A DNA stretch of 43,671 nt from Paracoccaceae bacterium (GTDB lineage Bacteria; Pseudomonadota; Alphaproteobacteria; Rhodobacterales; Rhodobacteraceae), in assembly GCA_902554705.1 (NCBI GenBank), contig CACDPP010000015.1:1-43671 (forward strand). The letters are read 5' to 3'. Positions 23,790 through 32,110 of the stretch are shown piece by piece; within the stretch, counting starts at the first letter, position 1, and every line of letters starts with the position of its first letter. The translations under genes and the position numbers were made by a program. The notes below the pieces were generated by a model. It was not told where the DNA came from. It worked only from the letters and a program-made list of their open reading frames with translations, and made no database searches.

Positions 23790-25634
23790 TTAATTAGGGA
23801 TCATGTCAAAGGCTAATACAATACGGTCTTCATTAGACTCAAATGGGATAGTATAATGAAGTAGAGAAGATGGGAAAAGACACAGACTACCCGTAACTAC
23901 ATCAATACTTTTGATATCCTTAGTATTTCCCTTTCCATATTTTGGATCATGAGTAGCTACAACAAGATTTCCACTATCCTTTTTAGATTTAGGAGGCACA
24001 TTTATGTAAATACTTCCTGTAATCCAGCCTTCATCGTGTATGTGGGCAGACAATTCCCCACCATTTTTCATACTCACAAGCCAACCATAGAGACTGTAAT
24101 CCAAGGGCCAATCTTGTATCAGTCCCTCTTCACTATCACAAAAAATATTTTTGTAGTTTGTAAGTTCAGCTCGGATAACATCCTTCCAGAGATTGGTCAC
24201 AGAACCTACCTGCGTAAATATATTTCCTGATGTTTGAATGCCGTTTGTTAGGTGACCCTGAGCTTTGTGGCTAACCTCACTGTTACTTAAAACACTAGCT
24301 GCATTCTCCACAAAGATTTTTTTGAAGTCACATTTTTTAGTTAAGTCAATCTTTTTTACATACTTAAAAGGTTCGTTACAAAAAGGATTTTCCGGGTCTA
24401 TGCCATACCTAATTGCTGCTCTACAAGCATATGAACCAATCACACAATTATTCTCGCCCCGTTTGATCAGATAATCTAATTGGTTGGAAAATTTTGATTT
24501 GGTATCTAGCTCGTAAAAACATTTTAGAAGGTAGCTTTGGTTTTTGATGGAATCATCCATAGAAAATAATTTTGCAGCTTCTTCAAACCTTTTACTTTCA
24601 AAAAATAAAATAGCTGAGTTAGTTGTGGCTTCAGCATAATCAGGCTTGATGGAGATTGCTTTGTTGTAAGCCTCTATCGCCTCTTCCAACTTACCTTGAT
24701 CTTTGAGGGCATTGCCCATGTTGTTATGGGCCTCAGCATAATCAGGCTTAATGGATAGAGCTTTTTTGTAAGCCTCTATCGCCTCCTTTAACTTTCCTTG
24801 CTCTTTGAGAGCATTACCCATATTATAGAATGCCCCAGCATAATCAGGCTTGATAGAAATAGCCCTTTGGTAAGCTTCCACCGCCTCATCAAGCTTGGCT
24901 TGGTCTTTGAGAGCAATGCCCATGTTGTTAAAGGCATCAGCATAATCAGGCTTGATGGCGAAAGCTTTTTTGTAAGCTTCTATTGCCTCTTCAAGCTTTC
25001 CTTGCTCTTTGAGAGCAACTCCCATGTTGTAATAGGCTTCAGCATAATCAGGCTTGATGATAATAGCCTGTTTGTAGCTTTTCACTGCAGCATCATTTAA
25101 GCCTAACGCTGCTTGGGCAGTTCCTTGAATATCGTATAAATCAGTCGAGTTAGGAAACTGTTGCAGTAGTTGCGAAGCTTGAGTTAAAGCCTGTTGAAAC
25201 TGACCATGTGTATATAGACTAATCAGACCTTGTAGTTGTTCTTGAGATGGTTCGTGAGCATTTGATTTTTTGCTAGCAGTGGCTTTTATTTGCTTCTCTA
25301 ATTGATCAAAGATATCCCCTTTTTCACCTTTGCTTTTGGCTTGTTCAAAGACAGCTTTCGCATCAGCTATTCGATCTAGTTTAATCAACGCATCAATATA
25401 ACTCAGCCAATTCTGTGCTATCTCTGGACTTACCTCTACAGCCGTTTTAAAAAACGGAAGTGCCTCTTGAACCTTACCAAGACCAACAGCCAACACACCC
25501 ATGTTATGATTAGCATCCGGATGTTTAGGTTGAGCTTTTAAAATAGCCGTATAATACCGGTCAGCCTCCTGAACCTGACCAGCCTTGTGAGCTTCAATGC
25601 CCTTCTGTAATGCCTGATCTAGTGTAAGTTCCAT
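23790..25634 (-). CDS. TPR protein with C-terminal 2OG-Fe(II) oxygenase-like domain
   Basis: The product is 614 residues. Residues 1-110 and 130-330 are TPR repeats; the last five 34-residue units (EAIEAYKKA-SIKPDYAEA type) are nearly identical. Residues about 420-614 match the putative 2OG-Fe(II) oxygenase domain of the PF13759/TIGR02466 type. HIH (531-533) and His593 are the expected iron ligands and Arg604 the 2-oxoglutarate contact, with SGSIYINVPP-like strands between (GSIYINVPP) and FPSSLLHYTIPF. It would hydroxylate an unknown substrate presented by the TPR scaffold. No signal peptide. The TPR-coding DNA is also shared with the sulfotransferase gene at the right edge. Confidence 0.75.
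   Translation of the reverse strand: MELTLDQALQKGIEAHKAGQVQEADRYYTAILKAQPKHPDANHNMGVLAVGLGKVQEALPFFKTAVEVSPEIAQNWLSYIDALIKLDRIADAKAVFEQAKSKGEKGDIFDQLEKQIKATASKKSNAHEPSQEQLQGLISLYTHGQFQQALTQASQLLQQFPNSTDLYDIQGTAQAALGLNDAAVKSYKQAIIIKPDYAEAYYNMGVALKEQGKLEEAIEAYKKAFAIKPDYADAFNNMGIALKDQAKLDEAVEAYQRAISIKPDYAGAFYNMGNALKEQGKLKEAIEAYKKALSIKPDYAEAHNNMGNALKDQGKLEEAIEAYNKAISIKPDYAEATTNSAILFFESKRFEEAAKLFSMDDSIKNQSYLLKCFYELDTKSKFSNQLDYLIKRGENNCVIGSYACRAAIRYGIDPENPFCNEPFKYVKKIDLTKKCDFKKIFVENAASVLSNSEVSHKAQGHLTNGIQTSGNIFTQVGSVTNLWKDVIRAELTNYKNIFCDSEEGLIQDWPLDYSLYGWLVSMKNGGELSAHIHDEGWITGSIYINVPPKSKKDSGNLVVATHDPKYGKGNTKDIKSIDVVTGSLCLFPSSLLHYTIPFESNEDRIVLAFDMIPN
24624..25070 (-). repeat. Tandem 102-base TPR-coding repeats
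   Basis: Consecutive 102-base units, each encoding a 34-residue TPR, with very similar DNA. The block AGCATAATCAGGCTT recurs at each unit. The same DNA is found in direct orientation at 43607-43671 in the sulfotransferase gene, 18.5 kb away. Confidence 0.8.
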
Positions 25635-26294
25635 TTAAACAAGACTTTTCGAGTATATTTGTTCCTATCTTATTACACTCAAAATGATTAGCAAGTATAG
25701 CAGTGGTTAGGTTGCTACGATACTGCCCTCACATTTTTTTCACTTAGAGTTTTTTAATCTTTTGGAGAATATCGTAGTGGATAAGAAAAACAGGCTAAGA
25801 TTTTATATTCAATAACCCATTCAACTTATTGTCACGAAAAGATCTACTTTCTGTTTGCGAACATCTGATAAATCGATGCTGGCCATTTATGGTGTTCTTC
25901 CATTGTTGTTTTTAACAGAACACAGTCTTCTACTGGCTGGGAGCCGGAGTTTATAACATGAATCGTTTCTGGCAAAATGTGATCATTTTCCATTGTTAGA
26001 AGGAATAGGGTTTGTAAGGTTGGTTACAAACAGAGGAGTTCCCTAAATGCTGCATGCGCGAATTATAAATACCGAGTTTAAGTCTGAAGAAATTTTGGAA
26101 ATAGCAATAATCGCATTGGAGTAGTTCAAATACAATTACTTATTGTTTCTATTGATATTTGTAGTTAGTAAGTTGTTATAAAGTTAGGAAGCCAACGGTT
26201 GATCCTGTTGGCTTTTTTATTTAGTGTCAGAACGAAAGTCAGAAACTACATCAACTATTACAAAGCGTAGATTTTGATAACAGAAAGGATAGAC
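25635..26294. other. Gap with decayed sequence and a terminator
   Basis: A 660-base stretch without a convincing gene. A 49-codon minus-strand frame (25844-25993, containing EEHHKWPASIYQMF) and a 25-codon plus-strand frame (26047-26124, after GAGGAG) are possible remnants or tiny genes. A good intrinsic terminator lies at 26189-26218. The stretch ends at the integrase remnant. Confidence 0.35.
26189..26218 (+). terminator. Rho-independent terminator
   Basis: AAGCCAAC (26189-26196) pairs perfectly with GTTGGCTT (26207-26214) around a ten-base loop and is followed by a T-run. It insulates the integrase remnant from whatever lies upstream. Confidence 0.75.
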
Positions 26295-26414
26295 ATGTAC
26301 GGCGGCAAAGCGACTATCAAACAGAACAAGTTTGGTGTGTGGCAGTTTCGTATTTGGGTAAGCGACGAAAAGCGTTATTACAAAAAGTCTTTGCGTACCA
26401 AACGTAAGAAGTAA
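26295..26414 (+). pseudogene. Truncated tyrosine integrase (N-terminal 39 codons)
   Basis: ATG with AAAGGAT upstream, then 39 codons reading FGVWQFRIWVSDEKRYYKKS and LRTKRKK before a TAA. This is the strand-turn-strand arm-DNA-binding start of many phage-type integrases (a W-FRI-V line followed by YYKKSLRT). The catalytic domain with its R-H-R-Y residues is absent. The frame ends just before the AT-rich glycosyltransferase gene, as if the rest had been replaced by that cassette. Confidence 0.55.
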
Positions 26415-26443
26415 TATTAAAAATAATTAATCAAAAGATAAAA

Positions 26444-27379
26444 ATGACTAATAGACAAAAAATTTCAGATGATATTACAATTGTCGTAAGTGCTTTTGGA
26501 ACTGAAAATGAAATTTTTGTTAGTTCTCTTAAAAATAGTATTAATAATATTTATCCAAACTCGAAAATACTATTAATCGGTTATGATATTAAAACTGATG
26601 ATATTAAAATTAATAATTTAAAGAAAAAAATACCTTTTGTTAAAAAATCTCCCGGAAGTTTAAAAATAATTTGTTGGAATCAAGGTATGAAATTAGCTAA
26701 TTCGAAATATGTTTTATTTATGGACCTAGATACCATTTTATTAAAAGATATCGATAAATACTTATATAAACTTAATTCTGACAACATTGACGTTATATTC
26801 TCATGGCGGAAGAATAATCTACAATGGGTAAATACAGGAGTTTTGATTGTTAAAAAAAACAACAGAACTCTAGATTTATTTAATAAATATGAGTTGAATA
26901 TGCTGAAAGATATCGAAAACAATAACAATGATCAGTATACATTTTCAAATTTCTTAAATAAAAATGTTGATCTTAGTGATAAATCTAGAGATTACGAGAT
27001 TGAAATACAAGCTAATGGTATAAATTTCTTAGGAGTATCTGGAGATTATATAAATAATCATACGTCTCTAGACACTTGGTTCGATGATACCTGCATTCTT
27101 CATTTAAAAGGTGTTATGGGAACGATCATTCTTAAGACTGATAAAGAAAATAGGTATAATAATTTTATTAAAAATAATATTCACTGCTTGTCAAAGACAC
27201 AAGTACTGAACTTATCACATAGGATAGATCTATTTAAAAAATATACAAAAGATGTTTATAGCAAAGATATAATTGATGTGATGAAGGTTCACAAAGGGGG
27301 GAAGTTTTTTTATTGTTTTTTAAGAAGGGTTAAAAATTATTTGAATATAAAATACAAACATTTAACTAATAATTATTGA
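26444..27379 (+). CDS. Glycosyltransferase of nucleotide-diphospho-sugar type
   Basis: The product is 311 residues. A GT-A core is visible: the first strand TIVVSAFG, then YVLFMDLDTILLKD with the metal-binding DLD (94-96), then WVNTGVLIVKK and an NNDQYTF segment, similar to GT8/PF03407-type transferases. No membrane segments. It is extremely AT-rich, rich in Asn, Ile and Lys, unlike the genes before it. The Wzx-like gene follows after 19 bases. It probably adds one sugar to a lipid-linked surface glycan; donor unknown. Confidence 0.65.
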   Translation: MTNRQKISDDITIVVSAFGTENEIFVSSLKNSINNIYPNSKILLIGYDIKTDDIKINNLKKKIPFVKKSPGSLKIICWNQGMKLANSKYVLFMDLDTILLKDIDKYLYKLNSDNIDVIFSWRKNNLQWVNTGVLIVKKNNRTLDLFNKYELNMLKDIENNNNDQYTFSNFLNKNVDLSDKSRDYEIEIQANGINFLGVSGDYINNHTSLDTWFDDTCILHLKGVMGTIILKTDKENRYNNFIKNNIHCLSKTQVLNLSHRIDLFKKYTKDVYSKDIIDVMKVHKGGKFFYCFLRRVKNYLNIKYKHLTNNY

Positions 27380-27398
27380 GTAGTAAATCTATATTTAA

Positions 27399-28637
27399 AT
27401 GAATATATTCTTTAAAGTTTTTAATTTTCTATATAAACATGGTCACTGGACTGTTACAGGAAGGGTTTTTGTTGGTTCACTAAATTTATTACTTTCAGTG
27501 GTTTTAACAAAGTTAATGACTGCCAGTGATTATGGTAATTACCAATATTATATATCAATCTTTTTATTATTAGAATTTTGCTCTAACCCAGGGGCATCTA
27601 GTGCAGTTGTGAAATATGTTGCATTAGGTAAGGATTGGTCTTGTAACTTTTTATTAAAGCAACGAATTAAATTTTCATTTATTGCGAGTATTATTTTTGC
27701 AATTTTAAGTATGTATAATATTTACGTCGGTGATTATTCTGAATCAATCATTTATTTTTCTTTTTCAATTCTTTTTCCTTTTTATTTTTCATATGACTTA
27801 TTTTTATACTATTTACATGCTAAAATTGAGCTTAAGAGACTTAATATAATTTTAATAATTCGTTCATTAACACAATTATTTTTTACAATTCTAGTTTTTA
27901 AATTATCAAATAATGTTTTAATTACTTTAATTTCATTTATTGCATCTGCATCAATGTTAAATTGGTTTTTTTATAGAAAAAATGTAAAAAATTTTTCTAT
28001 TAGTAATCATGAACCAAATGTAAAAAAAGATGCACAAAAAATGGCAATTGGTTTGTCATTAGTAGGTATTCTGGGCACAATTGTAATGCAAATTGATAAA
28101 ATTTTAATTTTTAACTTAATTGACTCTAAAAGTTTAGCAATTTTTAGCATAGGTATGATGATTGGTATTTCGATTAATTCACTTTTCAAATCCATATTAT
28201 CAAGCCTAGATGCTAAGCTTGTTGTTCATAATATTAAAAAATGGCATTATTGGTTTATTTTATTCTTTGGAAGTATAATTGGCGCAATTATTTCTTTAAT
28301 AACTCCATTTATAATCGAAATACTATATGGGGAGGAGTATAAAGAGAGTGCCTATTACGCTTCTATAGTAATTCTTTCTTTAGGCCTTTATTTAGTAAAT
28401 CATTTGCTTGATAATGCTTATATGCTGCATCACGAAAAAAATATTGTCCCTATTTATGTAAGTAAAGTAGGGGTTGCAATTATTCAATTAGCTCTAATTT
28501 TGTTACTATTTTTATTCGGATCATCAAGTAAAGAAATTTTAACATATTTACCATATGTGTATGTCTCTAAAATTTTAATACAAATTCTGATTATTAATTT
28601 AAGTGACCTTAAAATACAAAGAGATAATTTAATTTAA
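27399..28637 (+). CDS. wzx: Wzx-like polysaccharide flippase (MOP superfamily)
   Basis: The product is 412 residues, with about 12 hydrophobic segments over its whole length. The N-terminus has GRVFVGSLNLLLSVVLTKLM and a D-G-Y/F-type motif (SDYGNYQYY), as in O-antigen/teichoic acid flippases. It moves lipid-linked glycans across the inner membrane. It is exceptionally AT-rich; for example 27841-27900 has only 8 G or C in 60. Sits between a glycosyltransferase and a radical SAM gene. Confidence 0.8.
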   Translation: MNIFFKVFNFLYKHGHWTVTGRVFVGSLNLLLSVVLTKLMTASDYGNYQYYISIFLLLEFCSNPGASSAVVKYVALGKDWSCNFLLKQRIKFSFIASIIFAILSMYNIYVGDYSESIIYFSFSILFPFYFSYDLFLYYLHAKIELKRLNIILIIRSLTQLFFTILVFKLSNNVLITLISFIASASMLNWFFYRKNVKNFSISNHEPNVKKDAQKMAIGLSLVGILGTIVMQIDKILIFNLIDSKSLAIFSIGMMIGISINSLFKSILSSLDAKLVVHNIKKWHYWFILFFGSIIGAIISLITPFIIEILYGEEYKESAYYASIVILSLGLYLVNHLLDNAYMLHHEKNIVPIYVSKVGVAIIQLALILLLFLFGSSSKEILTYLPYVYVSKILIQILIINLSDLKIQRDNLI

Positions 28638-28728
28638 AATGTGTTATCAGAATGAAAATATTATTATTTATAAACAATCTATTTCTTTTAAATAGTTAAA
28701 TTATAAATACTTTTAAGGGAACTTGAAA

Positions 28729-30234
28729 ATGAAAAAAGCTAGGGTTTTGCTTTTAACGCCAAATCTAGTGGGTGTTAAAGATGGTTTGAATAGAATTCAA
28801 CCGTCCTTAGGCGTAATGTCTATTGCTCAAGTTCTTATAGATCAAGGCCATGTTGTTAAAATTTATGATACAGCTCTTGAAGGATGGTCCCAAAAAAGGG
28901 ATTTAGGGGATAATAAGGTATTAATTGGTCAATCTGATGAAGAAATAGAAACAGCTATAAGAGAATTTAACCCTGATGTTGTTGGAATTTCAATTCTCTT
29001 TTCAAACCTTAATTACTCTGGGCACAATTTAGCAAAAATTATAAAAAAAATAGATAAATCTATAACAGTGATTTTAGGCGGAAATCATGTTTCTAATTCT
29101 GTTGTTGACTATAAAAACTTTATTATTCAACCGGGTGACAAATCCCCTATTATTAAAGATTTAGAGGATCCAAATTTTGATTTTGCAATAATAGGTGAAA
29201 GTGATTTTACATTTGCTACTTTTGTAAACAAAATAATATCAGGCGAAGATTATTCTGCACTTCCTGGTTTAGCAAAAAAAATCCCAGATGGATCATATAA
29301 AATAAACCCAACTGCTAGAATTGAAGATGTTACTAAGCTTCCAATTCCTGCTAGAAATCTAGTGAATATGGAAGGTTATTTTAACATTGGGGCTTTTCAT
29401 TCAGCTAAATCAAGATCTGATAGAGTGTTGAATGTTATGTGTTCAAGAGGATGTCCAGAAAAATGTACTTTTTGTACTACTCCTCAGATGTGGGGAACAA
29501 AAGTAAGATGGAGAAATTTAAGTGATATTGTACAAGAAATTAAACAAGGTATATCGGATTTTAATATTAAAGAAATTCAGTTTGAAGACGATACACTCAC
29601 AGCACATAAGAAAAATTTATTTGGGTTGTGTGACGAATTAGAAAAGATTGGTTTGCCATGGTGTACACCTAATGGAATTAAAGCAAACTATCATTTAGCT
29701 AAACAAACAGACATGTTTCAAGCAATGAAAGACTCCGGTTGCTACCAGGTAACTTTGGCTTGCGAAAGTGGTGTGCAAAGAGTGCTAGATAATATCATTA
29801 ATAAAAGATTAGACGTTAGTCAGATTCTACCTGCAATTGAGAATGCAAAAAAAGTAGGGTTGTTAGTTCATACTTTTTGGATACTTGGTTACCCTGGTGA
29901 AACTTATGAAGAGATGAGTGAAACTGTTCATTTTGCTATGAATAGTGGTGCAGACAGTTTTTCCTTTGCTATACTCAGCCCTTTGCCTGGAACCCCTATT
30001 TATAGAAAAGTAATTCGAGAAAATTTATGGTGGGATGGAAGAAACCTTGATGATTTAATGTTTCGATCATCTCTTTTAAAGGTCGATGGTTTTAATGGGC
30101 CTGATGAATTTGAACAATTTGTATCTAATGTTAATTTAACAGCCAATAAGATGCTCAAAGAAAATAACCCAGAAAGATTTAAGCTTAAATATGGCGAGAA
30201 CTATAACGAAAATGATTTAGTTAAGCAGACTTAA
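28729..30234 (+). CDS. B12-binding-type radical SAM protein
   Basis: The product is 501 residues from the ATG at 28729, chosen over a TTG two codons earlier because AAGGGA sits at normal distance. Residues 1-170 have the cobalamin-binding Rossmann layout (LLLTPN, then DVVGIS, then VILGGNH) but lack the DxHxxG histidine (the sequence is DTALEG, 47-52), so cobalamin, if bound, would not use that ligand. The radical SAM motif is C242-x3-C246-x2-C249, with an extra Cys at 238. FEDDTL and WILGYPGE are typical later elements. It probably modifies a sugar or lipid of the surface polymer. Low GC like its neighbours. Confidence 0.85.
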   Translation: MKKARVLLLTPNLVGVKDGLNRIQPSLGVMSIAQVLIDQGHVVKIYDTALEGWSQKRDLGDNKVLIGQSDEEIETAIREFNPDVVGISILFSNLNYSGHNLAKIIKKIDKSITVILGGNHVSNSVVDYKNFIIQPGDKSPIIKDLEDPNFDFAIIGESDFTFATFVNKIISGEDYSALPGLAKKIPDGSYKINPTARIEDVTKLPIPARNLVNMEGYFNIGAFHSAKSRSDRVLNVMCSRGCPEKCTFCTTPQMWGTKVRWRNLSDIVQEIKQGISDFNIKEIQFEDDTLTAHKKNLFGLCDELEKIGLPWCTPNGIKANYHLAKQTDMFQAMKDSGCYQVTLACESGVQRVLDNIINKRLDVSQILPAIENAKKVGLLVHTFWILGYPGETYEEMSETVHFAMNSGADSFSFAILSPLPGTPIYRKVIRENLWWDGRNLDDLMFRSSLLKVDGFNGPDEFEQFVSNVNLTANKMLKENNPERFKLKYGENYNENDLVKQT

Positions 30235-30558
30235 AAATTTAATAAAAAATAATAAGTACTATTAAAGTTTAACAACCAAAGCAAATCAAAGAATTGCGCA
30301 TTTGCATTTGTAACGTATCTACTTTTGATAAACTCTAGACGACATATGATTGCATATGGAGCCTATAGAAAACTTATGCGCATCAGGCGCACAGACGCGA
30401 TCTGTTAATTGAAGCCATTAAATTATTAATCTGTTTCGTTAGATTAAAGATTATTTTACATATAAAAATGCTATTTTGAATGTTTTAAGTTTTCTTTTAA
30501 ACAGATATAGACTTCAAGATAGGAACTCAGAATTTCAAACAATTTTAAGGTTTTACGG
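30235..30558. other. Gap at the boundary between the two surface-locus halves
   Basis: No gene is visible in these 324 bases. Composition shifts from very AT-rich on the left to ordinary on the right. A GC-rich patch at 30379-30412 (GCGCATC/AGGCGCA) stands out and may be remnant DNA. A promoter for the following genes is expected near the right end. Confidence 0.4.
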
Positions 30559-30690
30559 ATGAATTCATGGAAAGAGATTTGGAACAACAAACGGTCCGAG
30601 AATGTTTATGATTTGGCAGATCTAATCAAGCTCAATGGATTTGACAGCTGTGGCACTTCAATCAATACTGGAGTAGTAAGCCAATGGTGA
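30559..30690 (+). pseudogene. N-terminal fragment of a SAM methyltransferase, overlapping the next gene
   Basis: Forty-three codons from an ATG, opening with WKEIWNNKRSENV and ending NGFDSCGTSIN, the usual beginning of a family of SAM-dependent methyltransferases found in glycan loci (W-x-WE-K line and the NGFDS turn). The frame stops at a TGA that overlaps the ATG of the cytidylyltransferase gene. The SAM-binding domain is absent. It is either a remnant left by recombination or a retained leader that couples translation to the next gene. Confidence 0.5.
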
Positions 30691-31427
30691 GAACAGCCAT
30701 TATACTAGCCGCCGGTTTCGGAGCGCGGTTGGGGGACTTTACGGTTGAGATGCCTAAAGGCTTAATAAAGGTTGGTAAAAAGAGCCTTATCAGCCGCAGT
30801 ATTGAATGTTTGCTCAGAAATGGAGTAACCAAGATTTATATTGGTACCGGTCATCTTTCAGAACACTATGATGAATTGGCTACTAAGTATGATAACTTGA
30901 TTAGCTGTGTAAAATGTGATCGATATGCAATTAGCAGTAGTATGGATACACTCTTCAACTTGCGGAATGTTATCAATGAAGACTTCTTTTTGCTTGAATC
31001 AGATTTGCTTTATGAGGATAGGGCCCTAACGACTCTAAGAGAATCTGATCAAAAAAATATGGTTCTTGCTAGTGGCAAAACGTATGGTGGTGATGAGGTA
31101 TATATCGATGCTGATGACAAAGGTTCGCTTTTGTCTCTGACAAAAGATCTGGCTGCTGCTGATGGCGCATTTGGTGAATTCGTAGGTATTTCCAAAGTGA
31201 GCATTGAGGCTTATCAGCAAATGTGCGATATTTTCAGCCGCGAAGGTCCTCTGACAATTGATTATGAGTATGTCATGCCAAATGTTGCACACCCTGATAA
31301 TTTTATAGTGCATAGGATTGACGATTTGGTCTGGTGTGAAATTGACGATAGCAAACAACTTATGCGTGCTTCGAGTGAGGTCATATTTGCTTTAGATGCT
31401 GCAAACGTGCTTCATAGTCGTCACTGA
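30684..31427 (+). CDS. LicC/PntC-like nucleotidyltransferase (phosphocholine or phosphonate cytidylyltransferase)
   Basis: The product is 247 residues. The N-terminal signature ILAAGFGARLGD (7-18) and MPKGLI-VG-K-LI mark the sugar-phosphate/choline-phosphate nucleotidyltransferase fold. SSSMDTL and FLLESDLLYED (metal-binding Asp) resemble LicC and the aminoethylphosphonate enzyme PntC rather than hexose-1-phosphate enzymes. It would make CDP-choline or a CMP-activated phosphonate or related head group. The two LicD-type transferase genes directly downstream support that. No phosphonate-forming PEP mutase or choline kinase gene is in the window. Confidence 0.75.
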   Translation: MVRTAIILAAGFGARLGDFTVEMPKGLIKVGKKSLISRSIECLLRNGVTKIYIGTGHLSEHYDELATKYDNLISCVKCDRYAISSSMDTLFNLRNVINEDFFLLESDLLYEDRALTTLRESDQKNMVLASGKTYGGDEVYIDADDKGSLLSLTKDLAAADGAFGEFVGISKVSIEAYQQMCDIFSREGPLTIDYEYVMPNVAHPDNFIVHRIDDLVWCEIDDSKQLMRASSEVIFALDAANVLHSRH

Positions 31428-31450
31428 TCTAAATATTTACGGAGAACAAA

Positions 31451-32110
31451 TTGGGAAAAATTGACCATGAGTTTCTGAGCGATTGCTCACATGAGGAATG
31501 GTTGTCAAATCGACATAGCGTTGTTGCCTCGGATTTTGTCCCATTGAAAAAGCGCGAAGAGCTTTTTGTTGAATGCTATACTATGCTATCAGCGATGAAA
31601 GCGCGCGTTTGGATCGCAAATGGCACTTTGTTAGGAGCAGTCCGCGAGGGTGATTTTATCATTGATGATGACGATATTGATATGGATATGATTGAGGATG
31701 AGTTTCGTATTATTATGTATGATATGAAGTTAGCATTTATAGAAGCTGGATACGTGGTGCGACTACAAGATGAAAAAAATCCAAAAATGTCGATATATAA
31801 ATCAGGTTTCAAACTATCGATTGGAGGTTTGAAACCCTCCGGAAAATGGCTAACTAGGCCGATACAAAAATATCCAAGGCATCTTTTTTCTGAGGAAGAA
31901 TTTCTGGAGTTCAAGGGAATAAAATGCCTAGTTCCACATCCACCAGAAGACTATCTGGAACATGTGTATGGCAAAAACTGGAAGGTACCAATTAATAGTG
32001 ATGACTGGACAGAATATCATTCGATTAAATTTTGGAACTTTAGATCAAAAGCAGCATATTTAATTGCGTTAAAAATCTTGATAAAACGACTTAAAAAGCT
32101 TTTTTTATGA
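31451..32110 (+). CDS. LicD-family phosphotransferase
   Basis: The product is 219 residues starting at a TTG (31451) with GGAG 6 bases upstream; no in-frame ATG fits. The LicD signature is clear: ANGTLLGAVREGDFI (57-70) followed by IDDDDIDMDM (71-80), the acidic metal-binding cluster. LicD proteins transfer phosphocholine or similar phospho-groups from CDP-activated donors to surface glycans. It acts at the cytoplasmic face. The stop overlaps the start of the next gene (ATGA), so the two LicD-type products are made together. Confidence 0.85.
   Translation: MGKIDHEFLSDCSHEEWLSNRHSVVASDFVPLKKREELFVECYTMLSAMKARVWIANGTLLGAVREGDFIIDDDDIDMDMIEDEFRIIMYDMKLAFIEAGYVVRLQDEKNPKMSIYKSGFKLSIGGLKPSGKWLTRPIQKYPRHLFSEEEFLEFKGIKCLVPHPPEDYLEHVYGKNWKVPINSDDWTEYHSIKFWNFRSKAAYLIALKILIKRLKKLFL

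Noticed and set aside
24624-25070. CRISPR-like regular repeats
   Set aside because: The 102-base period encodes TPR units in one open frame; there are no short palindromic repeats with unique spacers.
25844-25993. 49-codon minus-strand frame between the TPR-oxygenase and the integrase remnant
   Set aside because: Its peptide looks plausible, but there is no ribosome site and no neighbour support; mentioned only within the gap entry.
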